Assembly (NCBI GenBank): GCA_029571215.1
Contig: JAKPTE010000001.1
Location: forward strand, 1 to 64,000
Reading direction: 5' to 3'
DNA: 64,000 nt
DNA from: Bacteroidota bacterium
Lineage (GTDB): Bacteria; Bacteroidota; Bacteroidia; Bacteroidales; JAAYUG01
Of this stretch, positions 1-7,403 are shown piece after piece (the first letter of the stretch is position 1; each line of letters starts with the position of its first letter). The translations under genes were made by a program, and so were the position numbers. The notes beneath the pieces were generated by a model. The model did not search any database and had not been told where the DNA came from. It saw nothing but the letters and a program-made list of their open reading frames with translations.

Positions 1-515
1 TTCTGAAGGGTGGTGAATATCAGATGATGGATAAGGACGAACTTAAAAAACAGGTGAGGGAAGGAAGGATCAAGGTACTATTTGGTACCGATGCGGCCAG
101 CGAAGGGCTGAATCTTCAACGGCTGGGTACCCTGATAAACCTTGACCTGCCATGGAATCCCACCCGTCTTGAACAGCGCAAGGGAAGAATTCAGCGGATA
201 TGCCAGCTCAGAGAAACTGTGTACATTTACAACATGCGGTACAAGGATTCGGTTGAAGACAGGGTGCATCAGCTGTTATCGGGTCGTCTGGAGGGTGTGT
301 ACCGTCTGTTCGGCCAGATACCGGATGTACTGGAAGACGTATGGATTGAAATGGCAGTCGGAAATAAAGAAAAAGCAAGGCAGATCATAGATGCCCTTCC
401 TGAAAAACATCCCTTTGAAATGAAATATAATAAGATAGAGAATATAAACTGGGAGAGTTGTGCAGAGATTCTCAACAAAACCGAGAGGAGACACATTCTG
501 CTCAAGAACTGGTAG
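1..515 (+). CDS. SNF2-type helicase, C-terminal part (cut by window edge)
   Basis: The frame is open to the left edge, so only the last part of the protein is present. It shows the end of the second RecA-like helicase lobe: a motif V block (GTDAASEGLNLQ, nt 84-119) and a motif VI block (PWNPTRLEQRKGRIQRICQ, nt 150-206) with the conserved arginines. About 100 residues follow with no motif I recognise. These motifs are typical of SNF2/HepA-like DNA-dependent ATPases, a family also used in phage-defence systems such as DISARM and Zorya. Motif VI normally ends RIGQ; here it reads RICQ. The stop lies 5 nt before the next ORF, so the two are probably co-transcribed. Helicase assignment is firm; which system it belongs to is inference. 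Confidence 0.85.
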   Translation, partial: LKGGEYQMMDKDELKKQVREGRIKVLFGTDAASEGLNLQRLGTLINLDLPWNPTRLEQRKGRIQRICQLRETVYIYNMRYKDSVEDRVHQLLSGRLEGVYRLFGQIPDVLEDVWIEMAVGNKEKARQIIDALPEKHPFEMKYNKIENINWESCAEILNKTERRHILLKNW

Positions 516-520
516 AAAGT

Positions 521-1423
521 ATGCCGGATCAAATTCTTCAATATGCTCCAGCTGCAATAAATCCTTATGCAGAAATCAAAACACAAATTGCATCACTTGT
601 CGATACTCTGACTTTTCTTAAACAACACAATCATTGGGAAAAAATACTAATCAATCTTGAAAAAACGCGTTTTTTCCATCCTTTTACCATAATATCACTG
701 GCCTGTCTTAATTATAAACTGTCAGCGGAAAAAAGAGAGATAGATTTTTGTTTTCCAGAGAATTCAAATACAGCATTTTATTTAAAGAACGTTTCTTTTC
801 CTCATGGCTTGGAACCCGAGAAACATGAAAATTGGCCAGTCTTATTGGAAAATTATGCCGATAAAACATATCTTCCCCTTATAAAATTCTCTACTGATCG
901 TTCAGCTATATCTTCTTCAGTTGTTGAAAAAGTGCTTTCAAAAGTTAATGGTCTCATTATTAAAAATTTTAAAATCAAAGATTGCTACAAGGACAGTACA
1001 TCGTATCTGATTTCGGAAATTACGGATAATGTCATTGAGCATTCGGGGGAGAAAAGAGGATGGTTAATGGTTCAATATTATCCCAAAATGCGAATAATTG
1101 ACATATGCATTGCAGATACAGGGATAACAATACTTGGATCTTATCAGAAGTTTGGATTTTCGAACATAAAAGATGATTATACAGCCTTAAAAAAGGCATT
1201 GTCCGGTCTTTCTACCAAAAACTTAAAGGAGCGAGGAAGAGGTTTATATTCGACAAATAATGTGGTTACGCTATCGCTTAATGGCTTCTTTACAATTGTT
1301 TCGGGCAATGCCCTTTTCTTTGAAAGGAAATATTATTCTATTCCTGTTGAATGGCCAGGAACTTTAGTCTCAATGAGAATACGAACTGATATACAAAATT
1401 TGAACTTATATAATTATATTTAA
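521..1423 (+). CDS. GHKL-type ATP-binding protein
   Basis: A 300-residue protein starting at the first ATG after the helicase stop; the frame stays open upstream, but only with non-ATG starts inside the helicase gene. The C-terminal half has a Bergerat ATP-binding fold: an N-box (ISEITDNVIEHS, with Glu166, Asn170 and His174), a G1-like box (IADTGIT, about residues 198-203, second glycine replaced by Thr) and a G2 box (ERGRGLYS, about 237-244). The N-terminal 150 residues are not recognised. Small GHKL proteins of this sort resemble anti-sigma kinases more than sensor kinases, since no transmembrane, HAMP or phosphoacceptor His region is visible. Base composition is clearly more AT-rich than the rest of the window. 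It pairs with the STAS-like gene that follows by 39 nt. Confidence 0.75.
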   Translation: MPDQILQYAPAAINPYAEIKTQIASLVDTLTFLKQHNHWEKILINLEKTRFFHPFTIISLACLNYKLSAEKREIDFCFPENSNTAFYLKNVSFPHGLEPEKHENWPVLLENYADKTYLPLIKFSTDRSAISSSVVEKVLSKVNGLIIKNFKIKDCYKDSTSYLISEITDNVIEHSGEKRGWLMVQYYPKMRIIDICIADTGITILGSYQKFGFSNIKDDYTALKKALSGLSTKNLKERGRGLYSTNNVVTLSLNGFFTIVSGNALFFERKYYSIPVEWPGTLVSMRIRTDIQNLNLYNYI

Positions 1424-1462
1424 CTTATCAATCAAGGCAATTTATATTAAATTTGTCTTGGA

Positions 1463-1819
1463 ATGCAGAACTATATTAACATATTTCTGAAAGATCACTT
1501 TGCTGATTCAATATCGACACGCATAGCAGTGCGGAGTTTATTTTTTGACCTTCCGGAAAATGTTGAAAATGAAGTTATTATTATTGATTTTTCTGGAATT
1601 GAATTCATTTCTTTATCTGCAGCTCATGAACTTAATCTCTTTTTCAGGAAATTTACTGAAAAGGGTAATAAAGTTGAGTTTTTACACACCTCTGACAAAG
1701 TAAATCGTATGCTTTCAAAAGCAAAAGAACCACAAAAGAAAAACAGGCCGAAACAAAAAACAAAACATATTTCTTTCAGGTCATCCAAGGAATTAATCAA
1801 TTATTTTTCAAATATTTAA
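1463..1819 (+). CDS. STAS-like small protein (DUF4325-like)
   Basis: A 118-residue protein with an ATG start. Residues about 10-80 fit a STAS-like fold of the DUF4325 type: a hydrophobic strand (EVIIIDFSGIEFIS) followed by a helix (SLSAAHELNLFF) and a second strand (KVEFLH). The C-terminal 40 residues are basic (KAKEPQKKNRPKQKTKH) and may contact nucleic acid or simply be a flexible tail. In known partner-switching systems a STAS protein is the antagonist of a GHKL kinase; here the GHKL gene is directly upstream, so a regulatory pair is likely. No Ser/Thr phosphoacceptor can be assigned with certainty, although a Ser lies where SpoIIAA-type proteins carry theirs (ISLSAAHE). Confidence 0.65.
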   Translation: MQNYINIFLKDHFADSISTRIAVRSLFFDLPENVENEVIIIDFSGIEFISLSAAHELNLFFRKFTEKGNKVEFLHTSDKVNRMLSKAKEPQKKNRPKQKTKHISFRSSKELINYFSNI

Positions 1820-1837
1820 TATCCACGAAAAATCCTA

Positions 1838-3481
1838 TCATTCCTTCGCAAACTTCCCTGTAACAATTGCTCCATTGTTGGTCACGATTCGCACAACATA
1901 TAACCCTGGTGGCAAATGGCTGACGGTAGCCTGATAGCCGTTTTCACCAAAGGGTTCAAAGATGGCTGTGCATAATGTTCCGGTAATTGAAAATATGCGC
2001 ATACTTATGGCCGGACGGGACACTATTACAAATAGCCTGTCTGATGCGGGATTCGGATACAGACGTACCGGCCTATCAATGGGAAGTGAATCGCCGGGGT
2101 ATTCCAGATACGCTCCGGGCATATTTTGGTCAAGCCAGGCCAGCCTTTTGCTGATCCAGTTTCTGAACTGGTCAATAACACCTTCGTAGGAGTCGGGCTG
2201 AGGATCCACTTCGGGAGTTCCCACATTGATGCCCAGAATAGGCCACCTTGCATAATGCCTGTTCTGGGCATAATCAATACGTACACTTACCGAATCAATA
2301 TATCCGAGAAGGGCCTTTTCGCTCAGCACAGTTTTTCTCAAATTTCTGTAACGTGTCTGTAATTCATCGGCAAAATGCTTATCCTGCAGGAGCCGCTCCA
2401 TCCAGGTAACCGCCACGGGCCAGTTCCCGCAGCTGTTCACCTGCCAGGCCCAGCCTGAACCATCCGTGGCCCTGAAAATATCGCATTCATCAATATTCTT
2501 CCATGCCCAGTCAAAATCCCACACAGGACCGGCATGCAACCGTCCATCCCTGCTATCGCGGTCTTTATAATAATAGCAGCTCTTTTTGTAAGCATCAATA
2601 TTTCGTGAGAGTTCTCCCACAATGAAATAATCAATAAACGAGCCAACATCGGTATAGGGTCTGTATCCCATGAATGGATCGGTGAATGCATCTCCGTACA
2701 ACGCTTTTTCAAATGTAAAAACGAAACTTCGCAGGTACTGTTTTTGTTGCCAGGTTATTTTTTCCGGCCCGGGGTATTCATAAACAAAATAAACCGAACT
2801 CCCCGGCCGGTCAAGGGCAGGATAAAGGCTCATCCAGCTGTTGGATTCATCGTAGTAATCCTGTTTAAAGATATACCCGCCGGTAAGACTGTCGCCGGTG
2901 TTGTCGTCAGTATCCAGTTTTGCAATGGAAACCCTGTTTCTGTCAACCTTAATTTTCTCACAAAACAGGTAAATTCCCTGGTAATCGCCGTTCAGAATCA
3001 CTTCGCAAAGCGTTGACCGAGGAGCATAGTGCCCCATCTGGCGAAAAATACGGAAAGCAAGGTCATTTCTCAGAAAGGTCTTGTCATTGTAACTGGGAAT
3101 GAGAATCCATTCGTTTTCCGGAGGAAATCCGAGCAGCGGAATATTCAGCTTTTCACCGGCGGCATTACGGGTTTCAAAAAGATACGGTTTCTGAGGAAAG
3201 GTTTGTGAATATCTGCCACGGTATTCTATGCCTATGTTTCCTTCGTATACATTTCCCGGATCATCTGAACTGTTGATTTTCCCTAAACCATGAAATATAA
3301 TCTTCAGAAAAGCGTCCGTCTTGGGTTCGTCCAGGATGATATTACCACGGGTATCTATAACGAATAACGGAAGGCTGGATGTATCAGCCACTGACCCGGT
3401 GGCAGTGGCCGATATTAAGATATTGACAACAACTACTCCTGCTGCCAGAAAAATTCGTTTTGTCTTATTCTTGGAAGTCAA
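1838..3481 (-). CDS. CotH-like secreted protein with T9SS sorting domain
   Basis: A 547-residue protein. The only usable start near the signal peptide is a TTG (complement of 3479-3481), since no ATG lies between the upstream in-frame stop and residue 149. The order is: a hydrophobic signal segment (about 10-30), an N-terminal beta region (IEYRGRYSQTFPQKPY), a CotH kinase-like core (about 115-420) with the hallmark PVWDFDWAW (Asp322 and Asp324), and a C-terminal type IX secretion sorting domain (about 470-547) that starts at LYPNPASDRL and ends in KFAKE. CotH proteins are atypical kinases first known from spore coats; in Bacteroidota they are common as secreted surface proteins with unclear substrates. 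The gene follows the esterase by 42 nt and is probably its operon partner. Confidence 0.85.
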   Translation of the reverse strand: MTSKNKTKRIFLAAGVVVVNILISATATGSVADTSSLPLFVIDTRGNIILDEPKTDAFLKIIFHGLGKINSSDDPGNVYEGNIGIEYRGRYSQTFPQKPYLFETRNAAGEKLNIPLLGFPPENEWILIPSYNDKTFLRNDLAFRIFRQMGHYAPRSTLCEVILNGDYQGIYLFCEKIKVDRNRVSIAKLDTDDNTGDSLTGGYIFKQDYYDESNSWMSLYPALDRPGSSVYFVYEYPGPEKITWQQKQYLRSFVFTFEKALYGDAFTDPFMGYRPYTDVGSFIDYFIVGELSRNIDAYKKSCYYYKDRDSRDGRLHAGPVWDFDWAWKNIDECDIFRATDGSGWAWQVNSCGNWPVAVTWMERLLQDKHFADELQTRYRNLRKTVLSEKALLGYIDSVSVRIDYAQNRHYARWPILGINVGTPEVDPQPDSYEGVIDQFRNWISKRLAWLDQNMPGAYLEYPGDSLPIDRPVRLYPNPASDRLFVIVSRPAISMRIFSITGTLCTAIFEPFGENGYQATVSHLPPGLYVVRIVTNNGAIVTGKFAKE

Positions 3482-3523
3482 AACTATCCGTAATGCTTCT
3501 AAAAGCGGAACAAGCCCGGCTTA

Positions 3524-4387
3524 TCAATACTGATGAAATGCTTCCGAAACGAAATGAAGAACTTCCGGCAGAGACTCCCTCCAGTACGTCCAGTTATGGG
3601 CCCCGTCACGGATACGGAATTCATGCGGAATCTGTTTTTTGCGCATGGCGATGTGGACAAGGCTGTTTCCTTCGAAGAGAAAATCATCATCCCCACAGTC
3701 AATATACCAGCGGACTGATTTGACCTGGTCTACCGGCATGTCATTGAACAGGTTCAGTGCATTGTGTTTTTTAAAGTAGGTTTCTATCTCCTCATCCGTT
3801 GCTTTGATATTCATCTGGTTCAATCGGCTTTTTGCTTCATCAAGGGTCAGTGGTCCGACATACGCGCTGAGCGGGCAGGCCGAGGAGAACAATTCCGGGT
3901 GGTGCAGGGCATACATGAAGGTTCCACCACCTCCCATAGAAAGACCTGCCACAGCCCGGTAACGCTTTTCTCCTTTTATCCGGTATGTTTTTTCCACATA
4001 GGGCATCAGTTCCTGGAAGAAGAAATCTTCGTATCTCCATTCGCCTTTGATATCATTGAAATAACCTCTCTGACCCGTGTTGGCATCAGGCATAACGATG
4101 ATCATGGGGGTAGCGGTTCCTTCCCGGATTGCTTTGTCGGCAATCCATTGTACTTCGCCAAATTGTACCCAGCCCGTCTGATCATCCCCTCCTCCGTGAA
4201 GCAGGTACAATACCGGATAACTTCGTTGCGATGTTTCGTAATCAGGGGGCAAATAAATGGCAAATTTCCGGTCCATCTTCAGAATTTTGCTGGGAATGGA
4301 CAGGTTGTCGTAAACCTTGCCCTGCTGGGCATTCAGTAAGGCATTCAAAAGAAACAGACTCAGACTGAGAGACAAAATCTTCTTCAT
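3524..4387 (-). CDS. Secreted CE1-like esterase (alpha/beta hydrolase)
   Basis: A 287-residue esterase with a signal peptide (about 1-20). The oxyanion-side motif is YLLHGGGDDQTGW. The nucleophile elbow is GLSMGGGG (Ser150). A candidate acid lies in CGDDDFL (about Asp233-235), and the catalytic His is probably His264 in DGAHNWTYW. This set matches the esterase D / CE1 group, which holds acetyl-xylan and feruloyl esterases and related surface esterases. It would act in the periplasm or at the cell surface, removing acyl groups from a polysaccharide, but the substrate cannot be read from sequence. The CotH-like gene lies 42 nt downstream on the same strand, and an insertion sequence sits in its upstream region. 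Confidence 0.85.
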   Translation of the reverse strand: MKKILSLSLSLFLLNALLNAQQGKVYDNLSIPSKILKMDRKFAIYLPPDYETSQRSYPVLYLLHGGGDDQTGWVQFGEVQWIADKAIREGTATPMIIVMPDANTGQRGYFNDIKGEWRYEDFFFQELMPYVEKTYRIKGEKRYRAVAGLSMGGGGTFMYALHHPELFSSACPLSAYVGPLTLDEAKSRLNQMNIKATDEEIETYFKKHNALNLFNDMPVDQVKSVRWYIDCGDDDFLFEGNSLVHIAMRKKQIPHEFRIRDGAHNWTYWRESLPEVLHFVSEAFHQY

Positions 4388-4650
4388 AGCAAGTATTTTT
4401 TTTCATTTTCGAAGATAATAAAAGCTTCCGTAAAGCGTGTTTTTATTTAACTCTTTCATTTCTCATGGAAATATTTCTTCCGGAAGAGAATCTGCAAATG
4501 TTGTTTGAGCAAGCTCATCACAAATTTGAACAAATCAGCCGTCATTAATTGTACAGGCAAGTTGTAATGGTAAACCCAATTATTGAGGCTGTCTAAAAAG
4601 ACAGAATTGTGTTTTATTTAAAACGAAGACTTGTTAATAAAAGTTGAAAA

Positions 4651-4681
4651 GAGGGTGGAAAAAACACCCTCTTTTTTTTTG
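4651..4681 (+). terminator. Internal intrinsic terminator upstream of transposase
   Basis: A perfect 7-bp stem (GAGGGTG / CACCCTC) with a GAAAAAA loop is followed by nine T residues. It lies inside the insertion sequence, between the left end and the transposase start, where it would stop transcription entering from outside the element. Confidence 0.8.
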
Positions 4682-4728
4682 TTATCAGCACTGATATTGA
4701 TACATTAGAGGTTGACAATTAAATAATC

Positions 4729-6405
4729 ATGGCCAAAATAGCATTTAAACCTGTAACCTCACAACAAGCCGTACTTTTTCCTCAGAATATAGGTGAGAAA
4801 ATTCCCGAGAATCATCCCGTAAGGCTTGTAAATCAGGTGGTTGACGCGTTAAAAATTGACGATATTTTAGGTACCTACAAAGGAGGGGGAACAAGCAGCT
4901 ACCACCCGAGAGTAATGATCAAGATACTTTTTTACAGCTACCTAAACAACATATACTCTTGCCGAAAAATAGAGCGAGCCTTGCATGAGAACATTTATTT
5001 CATGTGGATATCGGGCAACTGCACTCCCGACTACAGAACGATCAACTACTTCAGAGGGAAGCGACTTAAAAATCGAATACATAGGCTTTTTGCAGAGGTA
5101 GTCAGGCTGCTGGCCGGCCTTGGATATGTATCCCTTGACCAACAGTTTGTTGATGGGACAAAAATAGAGGCATGTGCCAACCGGTACACTTTTGTTTGGC
5201 GGGGCACTGTGGAAAAGAATAAGGAGAAGCTGGAGTCGAAAATCAGGTCGGTGTTATCCGAAATCGAGGCGTCAATAAAAGAGGATAGCAAGCCCAATGG
5301 CGAAGGAGTAAAAGAGATCAATCCGGAAGAGCTAAAAGCCAGGTTGCAGGAGCTGAACGAAAAGCTGGGCAGCCTAAGTAAAAAGCAGAGGAAATCGTTG
5401 GAAAAGGTGGAGAAAGAGCAGCTTCCGCGTTTGCAAGAGTATGAGAAGCAGTTGGCAACCCTTGGCGAAAGAAATAGTTACTCAAAAACAGATCCTGACG
5501 CCACCTTCATGCGCATGAAGGAAGATCACATGAAGAACGGCCAGCTAAAGCCAGCCTATAACATCCAGCTATCAACAGAAAACCAGATTGTTACCAACTA
5601 CTCAGTACATCAAAGACCAACCGATACGGGAACGCTAATTCCCCATCTTGAGCAGTTCCGGCAGCTTTACGGGAGGCAGTCGGAAAAAGTCATCGCCGAT
5701 GCCGGCTATGGCAGTGAAGAAAATTACAGCTACATGGAGAGCAATGGCATTGAGGCCTATGTGAAATACAGTTACTTTCATAAAGAGCAGAAACGTCCAT
5801 TTAAGAAAAACATATTTCATCAGGAAAACCTATATTACAATGCTGAAAAGGATTACTTCGTCTGCCCGATGGGGCAAAAAATGCAAAAAATCGGAATGGG
5901 CAAACGGCAAACGGAGCTAGGCTACATCTCATCGGTAACTTACTACCAGGCCAGCAGGTGCGATGGATGCCCTTTGCTCTGGGGCTGCCATAAGAGCAGA
6001 CATCCGAGAAGGATTGAGGTGAACCATAAGCTGCGTGAGTACAAGGCCACTGTGAGAGAACGCCTGGTAAGCGAGGAAGGGGTAAGGCTACGGGGGCAAC
6101 GGGCTATAGAACCCGAAGCCGTATTTGGGCAACTCAAAAGCAATAGCATGTTTAACAGGTTTAAAATGAGAGGTTTATGCATGGTGGAAATCGAATTTGG
6201 ATTGGCTGTAATCTCGCACAACCTGAGAAAGCTGGTAAAGCTATGGGCTGGATTCCAAGGATGCGATGGTTATCAACAGCTTGCTCGGCTTTATCAACAT
6301 ATTTTTAGCTTCCTAAAAGTTTATCTAAGAGAATTTTTGGCACACAAAGGTGCAGGAATGATTTATTTGCGAACAAAACTTGAACTTCAACAGTTAATTG
6401 CATAA
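4729..6405 (+). CDS. IS1182 family transposase
   Basis: An intact 558-residue DDE transposase. The N-terminal region carries the DUF772-type block (RVMIKILFYSYLNNIYSCRKIERAL). The candidate catalytic acids are Asp at FVDGTKIEA (about residue 139), Asp at VIADAGYGSEEN (about 322) and Glu at RAIEPEAVFGQLK (about 460). A Cys-rich segment (CDGCPLLWGCHKSR) typical of this family lies between the last two. A highly charged coiled-coil-like insertion occupies about 160-245. No frameshift or stop interrupts it, so the element looks transposition-competent. The stop codon lies just inside the right inverted repeat. Confidence 0.93.
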   Translation: MAKIAFKPVTSQQAVLFPQNIGEKIPENHPVRLVNQVVDALKIDDILGTYKGGGTSSYHPRVMIKILFYSYLNNIYSCRKIERALHENIYFMWISGNCTPDYRTINYFRGKRLKNRIHRLFAEVVRLLAGLGYVSLDQQFVDGTKIEACANRYTFVWRGTVEKNKEKLESKIRSVLSEIEASIKEDSKPNGEGVKEINPEELKARLQELNEKLGSLSKKQRKSLEKVEKEQLPRLQEYEKQLATLGERNSYSKTDPDATFMRMKEDHMKNGQLKPAYNIQLSTENQIVTNYSVHQRPTDTGTLIPHLEQFRQLYGRQSEKVIADAGYGSEENYSYMESNGIEAYVKYSYFHKEQKRPFKKNIFHQENLYYNAEKDYFVCPMGQKMQKIGMGKRQTELGYISSVTYYQASRCDGCPLLWGCHKSRHPRRIEVNHKLREYKATVRERLVSEEGVRLRGQRAIEPEAVFGQLKSNSMFNRFKMRGLCMVEIEFGLAVISHNLRKLVKLWAGFQGCDGYQQLARLYQHIFSFLKVYLREFLAHKGAGMIYLRTKLELQQLIA

Positions 6406-6551
6406 AAAAGGCTGCCTTTTTAGACAGCCTCAATATGATTAAGAAAAATCAACTTTTCCGGTTTGCTGGCGCTACACCATAAAAGTGATTTTTCTAAATC
6501 GGGATAACCCCAAATAATCCATTGGTTCGCTCCTTCTGAGAGCTCCCAATG

Positions 6552-6567
6552 AATAATTTGGGTTAAA
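6552..6567. repeat. Partial inverted repeat of the sequence left of the IS
   Basis: AATAATTTGGGTTAAA at 6552-6567 is close to the reverse complement of 4571-4584 (TAAACCCAATTATT), which directly abuts the left end of the insertion sequence. The two would have formed a hairpin before insertion, or they are a chance AT-rich match. Confidence 0.3.
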
Positions 6568-6610
6568 GCATATTTCAATTAAATTTACAGCAAATTATAA
6601 AACAACAGCT

Positions 6611-7147
6611 GTGTCGTACATTGATATTATTCTTCTGATTTTTCTTCTCTGGGCGGCTATACGTGGCTTCATCAAGGGCTTCATCAAGGAAGCCGCTGCC
6701 CTGCTGGCATTGATTCTTGGCATCTATGCCGCTGCGAAATTTTCAGGGTATGCAGGGCAATGGCTGGCAAAGTATATTCATACAAACCCCCAGACACTCT
6801 CAGTAGTTTCCTTCATTCTCACCTTTACGGCCGTGGTAATCGTGATATACCTGCTGGGCGCTTTTTTTGACTGGCTGGCCAAAGCCGTAGCTCTTGGTCC
6901 CGTGAACCGGATACTGGGTATCCTTTTTGGTGTGCTGAAAACAGCATTTATTCTAAGCGTGCTGATTCTTGTCATCAATACAATCCAGCCCTATTTCCGC
7001 ATCCTTCCCGAACAGGAAATTGCCCGTAGCAAAATATACAAACCTCTGTCAGTTTTTGCTCCGGCTGTTTTGCCTGTTCTTACAAAAGGATATTTTATCC
7101 TTAAGCCTGATTCTACCAGGGTTCCTGAGAACAAACCTGCACCCTGA
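6611..7147 (+). CDS. CvpA family membrane protein
   Basis: A 178-residue integral membrane protein starting at GTG (6611). Four hydrophobic segments are visible (about 3-22, 28-47, 63-86, 102-124) with the family's N-terminal pattern YIDIILLIFLLWAAIRGFIKGF. CvpA proteins are inner-membrane proteins linked to colicin V export in Escherichia coli and to envelope homeostasis more widely; no biochemical activity is established. The C-terminal 30 residues are soluble and proline-rich. It is followed by tyrS after 256 bp, so co-transcription is uncertain. Confidence 0.85.
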   Translation: MSYIDIILLIFLLWAAIRGFIKGFIKEAAALLALILGIYAAAKFSGYAGQWLAKYIHTNPQTLSVVSFILTFTAVVIVIYLLGAFFDWLAKAVALGPVNRILGILFGVLKTAFILSVLILVINTIQPYFRILPEQEIARSKIYKPLSVFAPAVLPVLTKGYFILKPDSTRVPENKPAP

Positions 7148-7254
7148 AACAGGGCTTGCCTTTTCCGCGAATAGGCTTCCCATGTGAATCAAAAGTGCTT
7201 TTCAGTTCAACTCTTGAGCCTTATTAATGTTGCATCATTAAGCAGGATGGAAAA

Positions 7255-7315
7255 TTTGGTATGAAGACAAAGCGCTCCCCGTCCTTTTCCCTTTTTGTCA
7301 GCGCGAAATACCAAA
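7255..7315. other. Nested inverted repeat between cvpA and tyrS
   Basis: Outer arms TTTGGTAT (7255-7262) and ATACCAAA (7308-7315) enclose inner arms GCGCT (7272-7276) and AGCGC (7300-7304). The structure lies upstream of the predicted tyrS promoter, so it is more likely a cvpA 3' structure than a tyrS leader. No T-run follows. Confidence 0.35.
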
Positions 7316-7375
7316 CCTGTTACAACAAACGGGCAATAATCCCATCGCATATCCTCGTCAGAAATTTAGAATTGC

Positions 7376-7383
7376 TATCTTTG
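7376..7383 (+). promoter_or_regulatory. Putative tyrS promoter (-7 element)
   Basis: TATCTTTG fits the Bacteroidota -7 consensus TAnnTTTG and lies 20 nt upstream of the tyrS ATG, giving a short leader. A clear TTTG -33 element is not seen at the right distance. Confidence 0.4.
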
Positions 7384-7403
7384 ACCGCTTATTATTCAGA
7401 ACG

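Larger units (their letters stand above)
521..1819. other. AT-rich island within accessory cassette
   Basis: The GHKL and STAS genes use A/T at most third positions and have long A and T runs, unlike the helicase remnant to their left and the CotH gene to their right. This is judged by eye and suggests a separate, probably horizontally acquired origin for the pair. Confidence 0.5.
4581..6435 (+). mobile_element. IS1182-type insertion sequence
   Basis: The element is bounded by inverted repeats. The left end at 4581-4604 reads TATTGAGGCTGTCTAAAAAG then ACAG, and the complement of 6412-6435 shares the first 20 bases exactly, then differs at one base. One full-length transposase gene fills it. 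Each end also forms its own small hairpin (for example CTGTCT-aaaa-AGACAG at the left). I do not see a direct target duplication next to the ends; if TATT/AATA are not part of the element, the core repeat is 4585-6431. It lies between the esterase and CvpA genes and disrupts no recognisable gene. Confidence 0.85.

Noticed and set aside
4571-6445. Target-site duplication of the insertion sequence
   Set aside because: Flanks on the two sides (CCCAAT before 4581, TGATT after 6435) show no convincing direct repeat, and the end positions are uncertain by 4 bases.
7148-7403. T-box or other aminoacyl-tRNA-sensing leader before tyrS
   Set aside because: The inverted repeat lies upstream of the likely promoter, no T-box sequence is seen, and T-boxes are not expected in Bacteroidota.
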